This document shows positions 36,952 through 44,851 of a stretch of DNA of 64,000 nucleotides, one piece after another. This stretch comes from Tropicimonas sp033101155 (GTDB lineage Bacteria; Pseudomonadota; Alphaproteobacteria; Rhodobacterales; Rhodobacteraceae). Made by a program: the position numbers and the translations under genes. Each line of letters opens with the position of its first letter. The first letter of the stretch is position 1. The stretch spans positions 1 through 64,000 of the forward strand of contig NZ_JAWMPX010000013.1 in assembly GCF_033101155.1 (NCBI RefSeq), given 5' to 3'. Below the pieces are notes generated by a model. That model did not search any database, was not told the DNA's origin, and saw nothing but the letters and a program-made list of their open reading frames with translations.

Positions 36952-37949
36952 AAATGGACCTGTCGACTCAATATCTCGGGCTGACATTGCCCAGCCCGGT
37001 GGTGGCCAGCGCAAGCCCGCTGACGGGTGACCTTGCGAACCTGCGCGCTCTTGAGGCCCGGGGGGCGGGGGCGGTGGTGCTCCCGTCGGTCTTCGAGGAA
37101 CAGGTCCTGCGCGATCAGGAGATCCTCGAGGCGCTGCTCGACCACGGGGCCGAAAGCACCGGCGAAGCGCTGAGCTTCTTTCCTCCACAGATCTCGGAGA
37201 GCTTTGACACAGCCCGCCAGCTGGCCCTGGTCGAGGAGGCGTCCGAGGCCCTGGACATACCCGTCATCGCTAGTCTCAACGGCGTCACCCTGAGCGGTTG
37301 GATCGACTACGCGCAGGAGTTCGAGGCGGCGGGCGCGGCGGCAATCGAGCTCAACATCTTCCTGATCCCGTCAGACCCGACCGTGTCCAGCGCCGAGATC
37401 GAGGCCCGCTATACGGAGATCGTGCGCGCCGTGGCATCGGCGGTGTCGATCCCGGTTGCGGTCAAGATCGGCCCCTATTTCTCCTCGCCCGGCGCCATGG
37501 CCGCGCAGCTGGTCGAGGCTGGGGCCAAGGGGCTCGTGCTCTTCAACCGCTTCTATCAGCCCGACATCGCCCCCGCGACGCTGAGCATCGAGGCCAGCCT
37601 GAAACTGTCCGATCCCTATGAAGGGCGGCTTCCGCTGTTGTGGACGGGCGTGCTGGCCGGCCGCACACAGGCCTCGCTCGCCGCGACAACAGGCGTCGAG
37701 ACAGCCGAAGACGTGGTGAAATTCCTGCTCGCGGGAGCGGATGTTGTCATGACAACCTCCGCGCTCCTGCGTCATGGCGTCGATCACATGGGCACCTTGG
37801 TGGAGGGGTTGAGCGCTTGGTTGGGGGCGCGCGGGGTGAACAGCCCCGATATGATACGCGGTCGCCTCAGCCATGGGCAGATCGACAACCCGGAAGCCTA
37901 TGAGCGGGCAAACTACATTCGCGTGCTTCAGGGCTACCGGCCCGGCTGA
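36948..37949 (+). CDS. Dihydroorotate-dehydrogenase-like FMN protein, noncanonical active site
   Basis: A 333-residue TIM-barrel flavoprotein of the group annotated as dihydroorotate dehydrogenase-like (PRK07565-like). It opens with TQYLGLTLPSPVVASASPLT, the class 1 PyrD start. The FMN contacts VKIGPYFSS and WTGVLAGRTQ, with phosphate-site residues near TTSALLRHG, are kept. The catalytic loop that reads N-x-S-C-P-N in PyrD is here NIFLIPSDP, with no cysteine or serine base at that spot. True dihydroorotate oxidation is therefore doubtful. It overlaps the NifJ stop by 4 bases, so it belongs with the pyruvate oxidoreductase. Its reaction is unknown. Confidence 0.88.
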   Translation: MKMDLSTQYLGLTLPSPVVASASPLTGDLANLRALEARGAGAVVLPSVFEEQVLRDQEILEALLDHGAESTGEALSFFPPQISESFDTARQLALVEEASEALDIPVIASLNGVTLSGWIDYAQEFEAAGAAAIELNIFLIPSDPTVSSAEIEARYTEIVRAVASAVSIPVAVKIGPYFSSPGAMAAQLVEAGAKGLVLFNRFYQPDIAPATLSIEASLKLSDPYEGRLPLLWTGVLAGRTQASLAATTGVETAEDVVKFLLAGADVVMTTSALLRHGVDHMGTLVEGLSAWLGARGVNSPDMIRGRLSHGQIDNPEAYERANYIRVLQGYRPG

Positions 37950-38044
37950 GTGTCAGGAAGCCCGGGTTTCTTTCGCTTGCGATGTTGGTGGGGTTGGCCA
38001 AGGGACGAACAGTCAAACGCGATCTTTTCGGGAAGCAGATATGG

Positions 38045-38068
38045 AAAACGCGCCGCAATCGCGGCGCG
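38045..38068 (-). terminator. Rho-independent terminator for gmd-fcl
   Basis: Read on the minus strand, an 8-bp stem CGCGCCGC/GCGGCGCG (38068 to 38049, loop GATT) is followed at once by TTTT. It lies 44 bases after the fcl stop. The same stem could also slow readthrough from the plus-strand NifJ operon. Confidence 0.75.
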
Positions 38069-38111
38069 AACCAACCGTCACTTTCGCTGGGAGCTCGCTG
38101 TCGCGGGCGAG

Positions 38112-39083
38112 CTAATTCTCCCGGAAATCGTCCTGATGCTCCAGGAACCAGCTATAGGATTGCGTGATCCCTTCCTCGAGGCCGATCGATGCGCTCCACC
38201 CCATGTCGCGCAGGCGTGATACATCCATGAGCTTGCGCAGCGTTCCGTCCGGCTTGCTCGGATCGGTCCTGATTTCGCCCTCAAAGCCCGTCGCCTTCGC
38301 CACCATCTGCGCAAGTTCCAGGATCGAGACATCAACGCCGCAGCCGACATTGATATGGCTCAGCATTGGCTCGGTGTTGGCGTCATAGCTCACCTTGTCG
38401 AGTGCCAGCACGAAGAGCGAGGCCGCGGCCATATCATCGACATGCAGGAACTCCCGCCGAGGCGTGCCTGTTCCCCAGATCACCACGTTGTCCAGCCCAT
38501 CCTGAACCGCCTCGTGGAAACGGCGGATGAGAGCAGGCAAGACATGCGAGTTGTCCGGGTGGAAGTTATCTCCGGGACCGTAGAGATTGGTCGGCATGAC
38601 CGAGCGGAAATCGGTGCCGTATTGCCGATTGTAGCTTTCGCAGAGCTTGATCCCGGCGATCTTGGCGATCGCATAGGGTTCGTTCGTGGGCTCCAGAGTT
38701 CCGGTCAGAAGGGCGTCTTCGCGCATCGGTTGCGGGACCGCCCCTGGATAGATGCAGGAGGAGCCGAGCTGCAGCAGCCGCGTGACGCCGGCCGCGTGGG
38801 CCTGGTGGATCACATTGCTCTCAATCATCAGGTTTTCATAGATGAACTGCGCCGGATAGGTGTTGTTGGCGAAGATCCCGCCCACCTTTGCCGCGGCCAG
38901 GATAACCTGGTCCGGGCGGGTATCCTGCATGAAGCCCCGAACGGCCGCCTGATCGGTAAGGTCAAGATCGGACGACGTCCGGGTGACCAACTCGATATCT
39001 TCTCCGGCCACCTTGCGGTCTTCGAGGCGGCGCAGGATCGCCCCCCCCACCATGCCGCGATGCCCCGCCACGAAGATCTTCAT
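38112..39083 (-). CDS. fcl: GDP-L-fucose synthase
   Basis: A 323-residue cytosolic short-chain dehydrogenase/epimerase. The NADP(H) site is GHRGMVGGAILRRL at the N-terminus, and the catalytic Tyr-Lys pair is in YAIAKIAGIKLCESY. SSCIYPG supplies the serine of the triad. It converts GDP-4-keto-6-deoxy-D-mannose to GDP-L-fucose (or GDP-colitose-pathway analogues) by epimerisation and reduction. It follows gmd by 4 bases in the pathway order. No fucosyltransferase lies beside the pair. Confidence 0.95.
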   Translation of the reverse strand: MKIFVAGHRGMVGGAILRRLEDRKVAGEDIELVTRTSSDLDLTDQAAVRGFMQDTRPDQVILAAAKVGGIFANNTYPAQFIYENLMIESNVIHQAHAAGVTRLLQLGSSCIYPGAVPQPMREDALLTGTLEPTNEPYAIAKIAGIKLCESYNRQYGTDFRSVMPTNLYGPGDNFHPDNSHVLPALIRRFHEAVQDGLDNVVIWGTGTPRREFLHVDDMAAASLFVLALDKVSYDANTEPMLSHINVGCGVDVSILELAQMVAKATGFEGEIRTDPSKPDGTLRKLMDVSRLRDMGWSASIGLEEGITQSYSWFLEHQDDFREN

Positions 39084-39087
39084 ACCG

Positions 39088-40203
39088 TCAGTTTTCCTTC
39101 ACGAGGGGAAGGTCGAACCCGTGTTCCTTCAAGAGCGCGTGGCGGCGGGCCGTCTTCAAGTCCGCCTCGACCATCTCGGCACACATTTCCTGCGCCGTGA
39201 TCTCGGGCACCCAGCCAAGCTTCTCCTTCGCCTTCGTCGGGTCGCCCAGCAAGGTCTCCACCTCAGCAGGCCGGAAATAGCGCGGGTCGATGCGCATCAC
39301 GACGTCACCGGGCTTCACGCAGGGCGCCTTGTCGGATGTCACATTGGCCACGGTGGCGACCTCCTCGACGCCATCGCCGGAAAACTCAAGCTCGATCCCA
39401 AGTTCGGCCGCAGTCCAGGAAATAAACTCCCGGACGGAATACTGAACGCCGGACGCGATGACGAAATCTTCGGCCACGTCCTGCTGCAGCATCATCCACT
39501 GCATCCGGACATAGTCCTTCGCATGGCCCCAGTCCCGCAGGGAGTCGATATTGCCCATGTAGAGGCAGTCCTCCAACCCTTGGGCGATATTGGCCAATCC
39601 GCGGGTGATCTTGCGGGTCACGAAGGTCTCGCCGCGCCGCGGGCTCTCGTGATTGAACAGGATGCCATTGCACGCATACATCCCGTAGGCCTCGCGGTAG
39701 TTCACACAGATCCAGTAGGCGTACATCTTGGCCACCCCGTAAGGGCTGCGGGGATGGAATGGCGTGGTTTCGCGTTGCGGAACTTCCTGCACGAGGCCGA
39801 AGAGTTCGGAGGTGGATGCCTGGTAAAAGCGCGTTTTCTTCTCGAGGCCCAGAAACCGGATCGCTTCCAGCAGACGCAGAGATCCGATCGCGTCCACATC
39901 GGCAGTGTATTCCGGGCTCTCGAAACTGACGGCGACATGCGACTGCGCACCGAGATTATAAACTTCGTCCGGTTGAACCTCGGACAGGATCCGGGTCAGG
40001 TTCGAGCTGTCCGTGAGATCCCCGTAATGCAGCTTCAGCTTGGGACGGGGCTGGTGAGGATCTTCGTAAATGTGGTCGATCCGGCCGGTATTGAACAGCG
40101 AGGCACGCCGTTTGATGCCGTGCACCTCGTAGCCCTTCTGAAGCAGGAACTCTGCAAGATATGAACCATCCTGCCCGGTTACTCCGGTGATCAATGCTCG
40201 CAT
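39088..40203 (-). CDS. gmd: GDP-mannose 4,6-dehydratase
   Basis: A 371-residue SDR enzyme. The NADP site is GVTGQDGSYLAEFLL, and the active-site elements are ASTSELFG and YGVAKMYAYWICVNYREAYG with the YxxxK pair. It makes GDP-4-keto-6-deoxy-D-mannose, the substrate of the next gene. The start at 40203 gives the usual family length and has GAGAGG upstream. The frame is open to 40296, but that extension is not family-like. It is first gene of the two-gene operon. Confidence 0.96.
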   Translation of the reverse strand: MRALITGVTGQDGSYLAEFLLQKGYEVHGIKRRASLFNTGRIDHIYEDPHQPRPKLKLHYGDLTDSSNLTRILSEVQPDEVYNLGAQSHVAVSFESPEYTADVDAIGSLRLLEAIRFLGLEKKTRFYQASTSELFGLVQEVPQRETTPFHPRSPYGVAKMYAYWICVNYREAYGMYACNGILFNHESPRRGETFVTRKITRGLANIAQGLEDCLYMGNIDSLRDWGHAKDYVRMQWMMLQQDVAEDFVIASGVQYSVREFISWTAAELGIELEFSGDGVEEVATVANVTSDKAPCVKPGDVVMRIDPRYFRPAEVETLLGDPTKAKEKLGWVPEITAQEMCAEMVEADLKTARRHALLKEHGFDLPLVKEN

Positions 40204-40524
40204 GCTCGCAGTCCTCTCGTCGTCGCCGCCCGGAACGGGGAAGCCGCACAAATAACTCCCATTGCACGACTTCTTTCCGGTGTCCATGTCGCGCACATGG
40301 GGGGGACCGTATCGACGCCCAAACCCTGATCTGCTTCAAGGCGTTTTTTTCTACTCCGTCATCAGGCTGAAGGCAAAGAACCAGTTCGCAAGCCCCTCTC
40401 GGCGCGCACCGCTTGCCGAACTCCGCAGGTTGCCCGGCATACCGCGGCGCTCAGGACCGCACCGGCGACCGCGTGTGTGCCCTAACCGGGGTTCCCCACC
40501 TGCCATTGTGGACCTGCCAAGCGC
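40204..40524. other. Intergenic region, no gene seen
   Basis: About 320 bp between two minus-strand genes. It should hold the gmd promoter and the znuA 3' end. The only notable point is a T7 run near 40343. No coding frame or clear hairpin was found. Confidence 0.5.
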
Positions 40525-41556
40525 CTATTTCAGGCAATCGGCGAGCCCGCTGCCGACAGCCCTGATCAACAGAGGATAAAGATCCGGGCCGATGGCGAGA
40601 TCGGTACCCAGTGGATCAAGAAGACCAGTATGGGCTTCCGTTCCCTGAAAGACCGTCTGGACCAGACCGGGATTGAACTGCGGCTCGGAGAAGACGCAGG
40701 AGATCTCGAGTTCCGCCACCTTGTCGCGGATTTCCTTGATCCGGGCTGCGCCGGGGTCGGCGGCATCGCCAATGGAAATCGAGCCCGCGGCCGGGACATC
40801 GAACCGGGTCTCGAAATACTGGTAGGCGTCGTGAAAGACGATGAAGGGCTTGCCCCGAACAGGTGCCAGATCCGCCATGACCTGATCGATCACCGCCTCA
40901 AGCGTCGCCTGTCCGGCGTCGGCATTGGCGCGATAGGTGTCGGCATTCTCTGGATCGATACGCGAGAGCTCTGCGGCGATCGCATCCAGCCAGGCCCGCC
41001 CATTTTCCGGGTCGAGCCAGGCATGGGGATCATGGCCGAGCTGGTCATGATGTTCTTCGCCATGCATCCCGGCCTCTTGATGCCCGTGCGCCGTTGCTTG
41101 TTCGCCCTCGTGGCCAGCCTCATCATGTTGGGTGTGGCCCTCGCCCTCTTCATGCTGCGCGTCCCCCTCCTCATGGTCGCCATGACCATGCTTCTCGAAA
41201 GTTGCGCCGATGCGGAACGGAAGCTCCGTGGTGCCGGGGGCATCGATGAGCTTGATCACCGATGCATCGCTGGCAAGCGACTCGATCGAACTGACCAGCC
41301 AGGGCTCGAGACCTTCACCGATCCAGAACACGGCCTGCGCATTTTCCAGCGCCCGTGCCTCGGAAGGGCGAAGCGAATAGCCATGGGGCGAGGCGCCGGG
41401 CTGCACCAGGAGGTCGGGCGTGCCGACGCCCTCCATGATCATCGCGACCAACGAATGCACCGGAGGAATATCGGCCGCAACAGACGGCGCCTCCGCGATT
41501 GCAGCATTGACCAACCCAAGAACAGAGATGCTCGCAGGCAGCAGTAATCCACGCAT
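40525..41556 (-). CDS. znuA: Zinc ABC transporter substrate-binding protein ZnuA
   Basis: A 343-residue periplasmic cluster A-I metal-binding protein. The signal peptide is residues 1-22. Zinc-ligand histidines are visible in IPPVHSLVAMIM, PHGYSLRPSEA and HDPHAWLDPEN, with the late acidic ligand region LLDPLGTDLA. A long histidine/aspartate/glutamate-rich loop (about residues 122-175, rich in HGHGDHEEG-like text) is the ZnuA zinc-capture loop. The start at 41556 has TGGAG upstream; an in-frame ATG at 41583 lies inside the first Zur box. Genes for the ZnuB permease and ZnuC ATPase are not in this window, which is unusual. Two Zur boxes lie directly upstream. Confidence 0.95.
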   Translation of the reverse strand: MRGLLLPASISVLGLVNAAIAEAPSVAADIPPVHSLVAMIMEGVGTPDLLVQPGASPHGYSLRPSEARALENAQAVFWIGEGLEPWLVSSIESLASDASVIKLIDAPGTTELPFRIGATFEKHGHGDHEEGDAQHEEGEGHTQHDEAGHEGEQATAHGHQEAGMHGEEHHDQLGHDPHAWLDPENGRAWLDAIAAELSRIDPENADTYRANADAGQATLEAVIDQVMADLAPVRGKPFIVFHDAYQYFETRFDVPAAGSISIGDAADPGAARIKEIRDKVAELEISCVFSEPQFNPGLVQTVFQGTEAHTGLLDPLGTDLAIGPDLYPLLIRAVGSGLADCLK

Positions 41557-41566
41557 GGGGAACTCC

Positions 41567-41583
41567 ACGTTATAGTCTAACAT
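41567..41583. promoter_or_regulatory. Zur box 1 (znuA-proximal)
   Basis: ACGTTATAGTCTAACAT matches the alphaproteobacterial Zur palindrome ATGTTATANTATAACAT at all but two positions (third T-side base and one inner base). It lies 11 bases upstream of the znuA start codon. Confidence 0.8.
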
Positions 41584-41598
41584 TCGCTGGACAATTAT

Positions 41599-41615
41599 AT
41601 GTTACGTTATAACAT
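41599..41615. promoter_or_regulatory. Zur box 2
   Basis: ATGTTACGTTATAACAT has perfect outer arms and only two inner mismatches to ATGTTATANTATAACAT. Its centre is 32 bp from box 1, about three helical turns, so two Zur dimers could bind the same DNA face and control znuA and the divergent COG0523 genes together. Confidence 0.85.
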
Positions 41616-41649
41616 TGCAAGTCTCGATTGACGGAAGATTGAATGACCC

Positions 41650-41847
41650 ATGCCGAGACTCCTGCCCCATCAAGGAAAGGCGATCAGGAGGAGCCTGATC
41701 GCACCTGCGGAAACCTGTTGCGAGACGCAAGATCTGCGGTTCGCCCCGATCCGCCGGCGGCTACTCAAGATCCACCTCGACGCGCCGCAAGCCATGTGCG
41801 CCCACGAGTTGCCGGGCCAACCGAAAACGTCCGGGCGATTTGGATGA
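41650..41847 (+). pseudogene. Probable remnant of a Zur/Fur-family regulator gene
   Basis: A 65-codon frame starts right after the Zur boxes. Its middle reads DLRFAPIRRRLLKIHLDAPQ followed by AMCAHEL. This closely resembles the first helices of Zur (GLRxTPxRRRxLEILL...AxGAYE), where helix 1 and the start of helix 2 lie. The frame then stops, and no DNA-recognition helix or CxxC zinc site follows in any frame before the next gene. Rhodobacteraceae commonly keep zur beside znuA, divergently. I read it as a truncated, frameshifted zur. It could instead be a chance resemblance, as no search could be run. Confidence 0.45.
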
Positions 41848-41926
41848 CCCGGCCCCAACGGCGCGTGTTCGCTCGCCCATCCGGCGGCATAGCCGTGCTG
41901 CACCCATTCCTCATGGAGACCCGAAT

Positions 41927-43015
41927 ATGAACGCCCCCCGCCTCCCGGTCACGCTGCTGACCGGCTTTCTCGGCGCTGGCAAGACAACGCTGCTCAACGC
42001 ATTGCTCGGGAATGCCTCGGGCGGCCGCATCGCAGTCATCGTCAACGAGTTCGGCGAAGCCGGGCTGGATCATGACCTGATCAGCGCGGTCACCGAGGAG
42101 ATCGTGCTGATGCAGTCGGGTTGCCTGTGCTGCTCGATCCGTGGCGATCTGGCCCAGACCATAGCCGAACTGCTGGAGAGGCGGGAGGCCGGCGCGCTGT
42201 CTTTCGAACGCGTAGTGATCGAGACCACCGGCCTCGCCGATCCCGCGCCGATCCTGCAGACATTGCTGGTCGATCCCTACCTCGCAAGGGCAACCCGCAT
42301 GGACGGCGTGGTGACGCTCGCTGATGCGGCCAACGGAGCGGCCACGCTTGACGCCCAGTTCGAGGCCGTCTCCCAGATTGCGATGGCGGACATGATCGTT
42401 CTGAGCAAGACGGATCTCGTCGTGCCCGGCCGGCTCAGGGATCTGAAAGCGCGTCTGCGGGGGATCAACCCGACCGCGCAGATCGTGGATGCGGTGCGTG
42501 GCGCGGGGGGTGCGGAGCGGATCTGGGGGCTGAGCGGGCTGCGCAAGGGCGCGGCCTCATCGGATGTGCTGACCTGGACGACCGGTCCGGAAGCCAGCAT
42601 TGATCCGCTGTCGAACCTGTCCGGGATATCCGAGCCGCCCCCCGCGCAGTCCGGTTTCTCGCCGCATGACAGCCGGATCGGCAACGCCTCCGTCATTCTG
42701 GACGAGCCCATCCCCGATATCGCCTTCGACAAATGGCTCGACACTTTGATCGGGCTGCGCGGCGCAGACATCCTGCGGGTGAAGGGGATCGTCTTTCTCG
42801 AGGGCTTGGAGACGCCCTTTGCCTTCCACGGCGTCCAGCATGTTTTCGACCCGCCGGTGCCGCTGCACGACTGGCCCGACGGCGACCGCCGTTCGCGCAT
42901 CGTCGTCATCGCCCGCGACATCTCCCGCCCCTCTCTCCAGCGCAGCCTCGACATGCTGCGCGCCTGTCTTCCCATCAAGCTCGCCGAGCGCTCCCACCGA
43001 GGATCCACTCCATGA
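41927..43015 (+). CDS. COG0523 (CobW-like) GTPase, putative zinc metallochaperone 1
   Basis: A 362-residue G3E-family P-loop GTPase. Walker A is GFLGAGKTTLLNALL (residues about 12-26), the metal-binding motif is GCLCCSIRGDL (CxCC), Walker B region is VVIETTGLADP, and the guanine-specificity motif is LSKTDLV. A CobW_C domain fills the last 90 residues (ILRVKGIVFLEG). The frame is open upstream, but the ATG at 41927 has GGAG 8 bases before it and begins the family domain. Downstream of Zur boxes and coupled to zigA, it is likely a zinc-allocation chaperone rather than a cobalamin protein, since no cobalamin genes are nearby. Confidence 0.88.
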   Translation: MNAPRLPVTLLTGFLGAGKTTLLNALLGNASGGRIAVIVNEFGEAGLDHDLISAVTEEIVLMQSGCLCCSIRGDLAQTIAELLERREAGALSFERVVIETTGLADPAPILQTLLVDPYLARATRMDGVVTLADAANGAATLDAQFEAVSQIAMADMIVLSKTDLVVPGRLRDLKARLRGINPTAQIVDAVRGAGGAERIWGLSGLRKGAASSDVLTWTTGPEASIDPLSNLSGISEPPPAQSGFSPHDSRIGNASVILDEPIPDIAFDKWLDTLIGLRGADILRVKGIVFLEGLETPFAFHGVQHVFDPPVPLHDWPDGDRRSRIVVIARDISRPSLQRSLDMLRACLPIKLAERSHRGSTP

Positions 43016-44220
43016 AAGACCACAGCAACGATACCCGCCTTCCTGTCACCGTCCTCTCCGGCTTCCTTGGAGCCGGCAAGACGACGCTGCTCAACCGGGT
43101 GCTGAACAATCGCGACAGCCGCCGCGTTGCGGTCATCGTCAATGACATGTCCGAGGTGAATATCGACGCCGACCTCGTCCGTCAGGGCACCGAACTGTCG
43201 CGCTCCGAGGAGACGATGGTGGAGATGTCAAATGGCTGCATCTGCTGCACACTGCGCGATGATCTGTTGAAGGAGGTGCGGCGGCTCTCCGAGGACGGAC
43301 GGTTCGATTACCTGCTGATCGAGTCGACCGGCATCTCCGAGCCGCTGCCCGTCGCCGCCACATTCGATTTTCGCGACGCGGCGGGGGAGAGCCTGTCGGA
43401 CGTCGCCCGGCTCGACACGATGGTGACCGTGGTCGATGCGGTGAACCTGCTGAAGGATTTCTCCAGTCATGACGCCATCGGCGACCGGGGCGAGTCTCTC
43501 GATCCGCAAGACGACCGCAGCCTCGTGGCTCTCCTCACCGACCAGATCGAATTTGCCGACCTGATCATCCTCAACAAGATCGCCGATGCCGGCCCCACCA
43601 AGACCGAGGCCGCCCGCGCCATCATCCGGAGCCTGAACGGCGATGCGCGGATCATCGAGACCGATTTCGCCGATGTACCGGCCGAGGCAATCCTCGACAC
43701 CGGGCTCTTCGATTTCGACCGCGCGCAGGAGTACCCGATGTGGGCCAAGGAGCTCTATGGCTTCGCCAATCACGTGCCCGAGGACGAGGAATATGGCATC
43801 ACCTCCTTCGTGTACCACGCCCGCGCCCCCTTCGATCCAACGCAGCTCCTCGCGGCACTGAACGGTCCGCTGCCCGGCGCGATCCGCGCCAAAGGGCATT
43901 TCTGGATCGCCACGCAACCCGATTGGGCGGCAGAGTTCAGCCTCGCCGGCGCGATCTCCTCGGTGACGCCGCTGGGGCGATGGTGGGCTTCGCTTCCCGA
44001 GGAACGCCTGCCCGCGCATCCGGAGGCGCAGGCCGAGATCGCCCGCAACTGGGCCGAGCCCTGGGGCGACCGGCGCCAGGAGATCGTATTCATCGGCGTC
44101 GGTCTGAACCGGGAGGCCATCAGCACGGCGCTGAATGACGCGCTGATCGACACAAGCGATCTCAGCGCGGACGCCTGGCGCAACCTCCCTGACCCATTTC
44201 CGAAATGGGGCGCGCAGTAG
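43012..44220 (+). CDS. zigA: Zinc metallochaperone GTPase ZigA (COG0523)
   Basis: A 402-residue G3E GTPase. Walker A GFLGAGKTTLLNRVL, metal motif NGCICCTLRDDLL (CxCC), LLIESTGISEPLPVAATF and base-recognition LNKIADAG are present. The long C-terminal CobW_C half, with YPMWAKELYGFANHVPEDEEYGI split by a WASLPEERLP segment, matches ZigA. ZigA delivers zinc to client enzymes under zinc starvation. The start at 43012 overlaps the previous stop (ATGA) and is preceded by GAGG. Much of an upstream-extended frame lies inside the first GTPase gene and is rejected. Confidence 0.92.
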   Translation: MKDHSNDTRLPVTVLSGFLGAGKTTLLNRVLNNRDSRRVAVIVNDMSEVNIDADLVRQGTELSRSEETMVEMSNGCICCTLRDDLLKEVRRLSEDGRFDYLLIESTGISEPLPVAATFDFRDAAGESLSDVARLDTMVTVVDAVNLLKDFSSHDAIGDRGESLDPQDDRSLVALLTDQIEFADLIILNKIADAGPTKTEAARAIIRSLNGDARIIETDFADVPAEAILDTGLFDFDRAQEYPMWAKELYGFANHVPEDEEYGITSFVYHARAPFDPTQLLAALNGPLPGAIRAKGHFWIATQPDWAAEFSLAGAISSVTPLGRWWASLPEERLPAHPEAQAEIARNWAEPWGDRRQEIVFIGVGLNREAISTALNDALIDTSDLSADAWRNLPDPFPKWGAQ

Positions 44221-44851
44221 CGACACGCTGCAAGCTCGGAATTGACCGTCCAGAACGACTGTCGCGCCGCCCTCTCATCCGGATGCCGCGGCAGTCCAAA
44301 CCCCTGACCTTCGGTCGCGCAGGTCACCTTGCGCGACGGGTTCGCGCGACCCGACTGTAGCTGTTGGCCAGGCACCTTCAGCCGGGATCCCGTCGCACTC
44401 ATGTTCGTGCTTGCCCGCGTCCCCCGACGCCATCAACTGTCCAATTACCCAGGTATTTGTCCAAGGCAGTCTCACCAGATCGCCACCCTCTTCAGTGATC
44501 CCATGCCGCACGGCCTCCCGGTTTCGCAATCAGGCTCCCAAAGCGCGCGATCCAGGACAATTTGAGACGTGTTCTAAGCAAATCGTCTCCGCAGGTGCCC
44601 TTGAGATCAATCGTTCTTAATCATTCGCTTGATAGACGGAGGCGACAACCTGCGCCCGGGGCGTGCGTTTGAACTTGAAGCGACGGCCACCCATCGCTTC
44701 CTGCAACAGGCAAGTCGAGTTGGGTGGGTGGGTCTGGCGGATGACAGGACAACTTTTGCACAGGAGCGCGCCTCCCCGTCCGAGCGGAGTTTGATCTCCC
44801 CAATTGCGTTGGAACGGCGCATCCGAACAACAGAATTGACAGGTGGAACGC
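44221..44851. other. Intergenic region, no gene recognised
   Basis: About 630 bp. Short frames occur on both strands. A minus-strand frame at 44617-44853 begins with a cysteine-rich stretch (CQFCC...LCKSC), but it has no ribosome-binding site and no known fold. The stretch before 44852 contains AGGTGG, the ribosome-binding site for the next gene. It may be decayed DNA. Confidence 0.4.

Noticed and set aside
34462..37188. 908-residue minus-strand open frame
   Set aside because: Antisense of NifJ, which has complete cofactor motifs. No protein-like features.
41927..44220. Cobalamin (CobW) genes
   Set aside because: No cobalamin biosynthesis genes surround them. The Zur boxes and znuA point to zinc.
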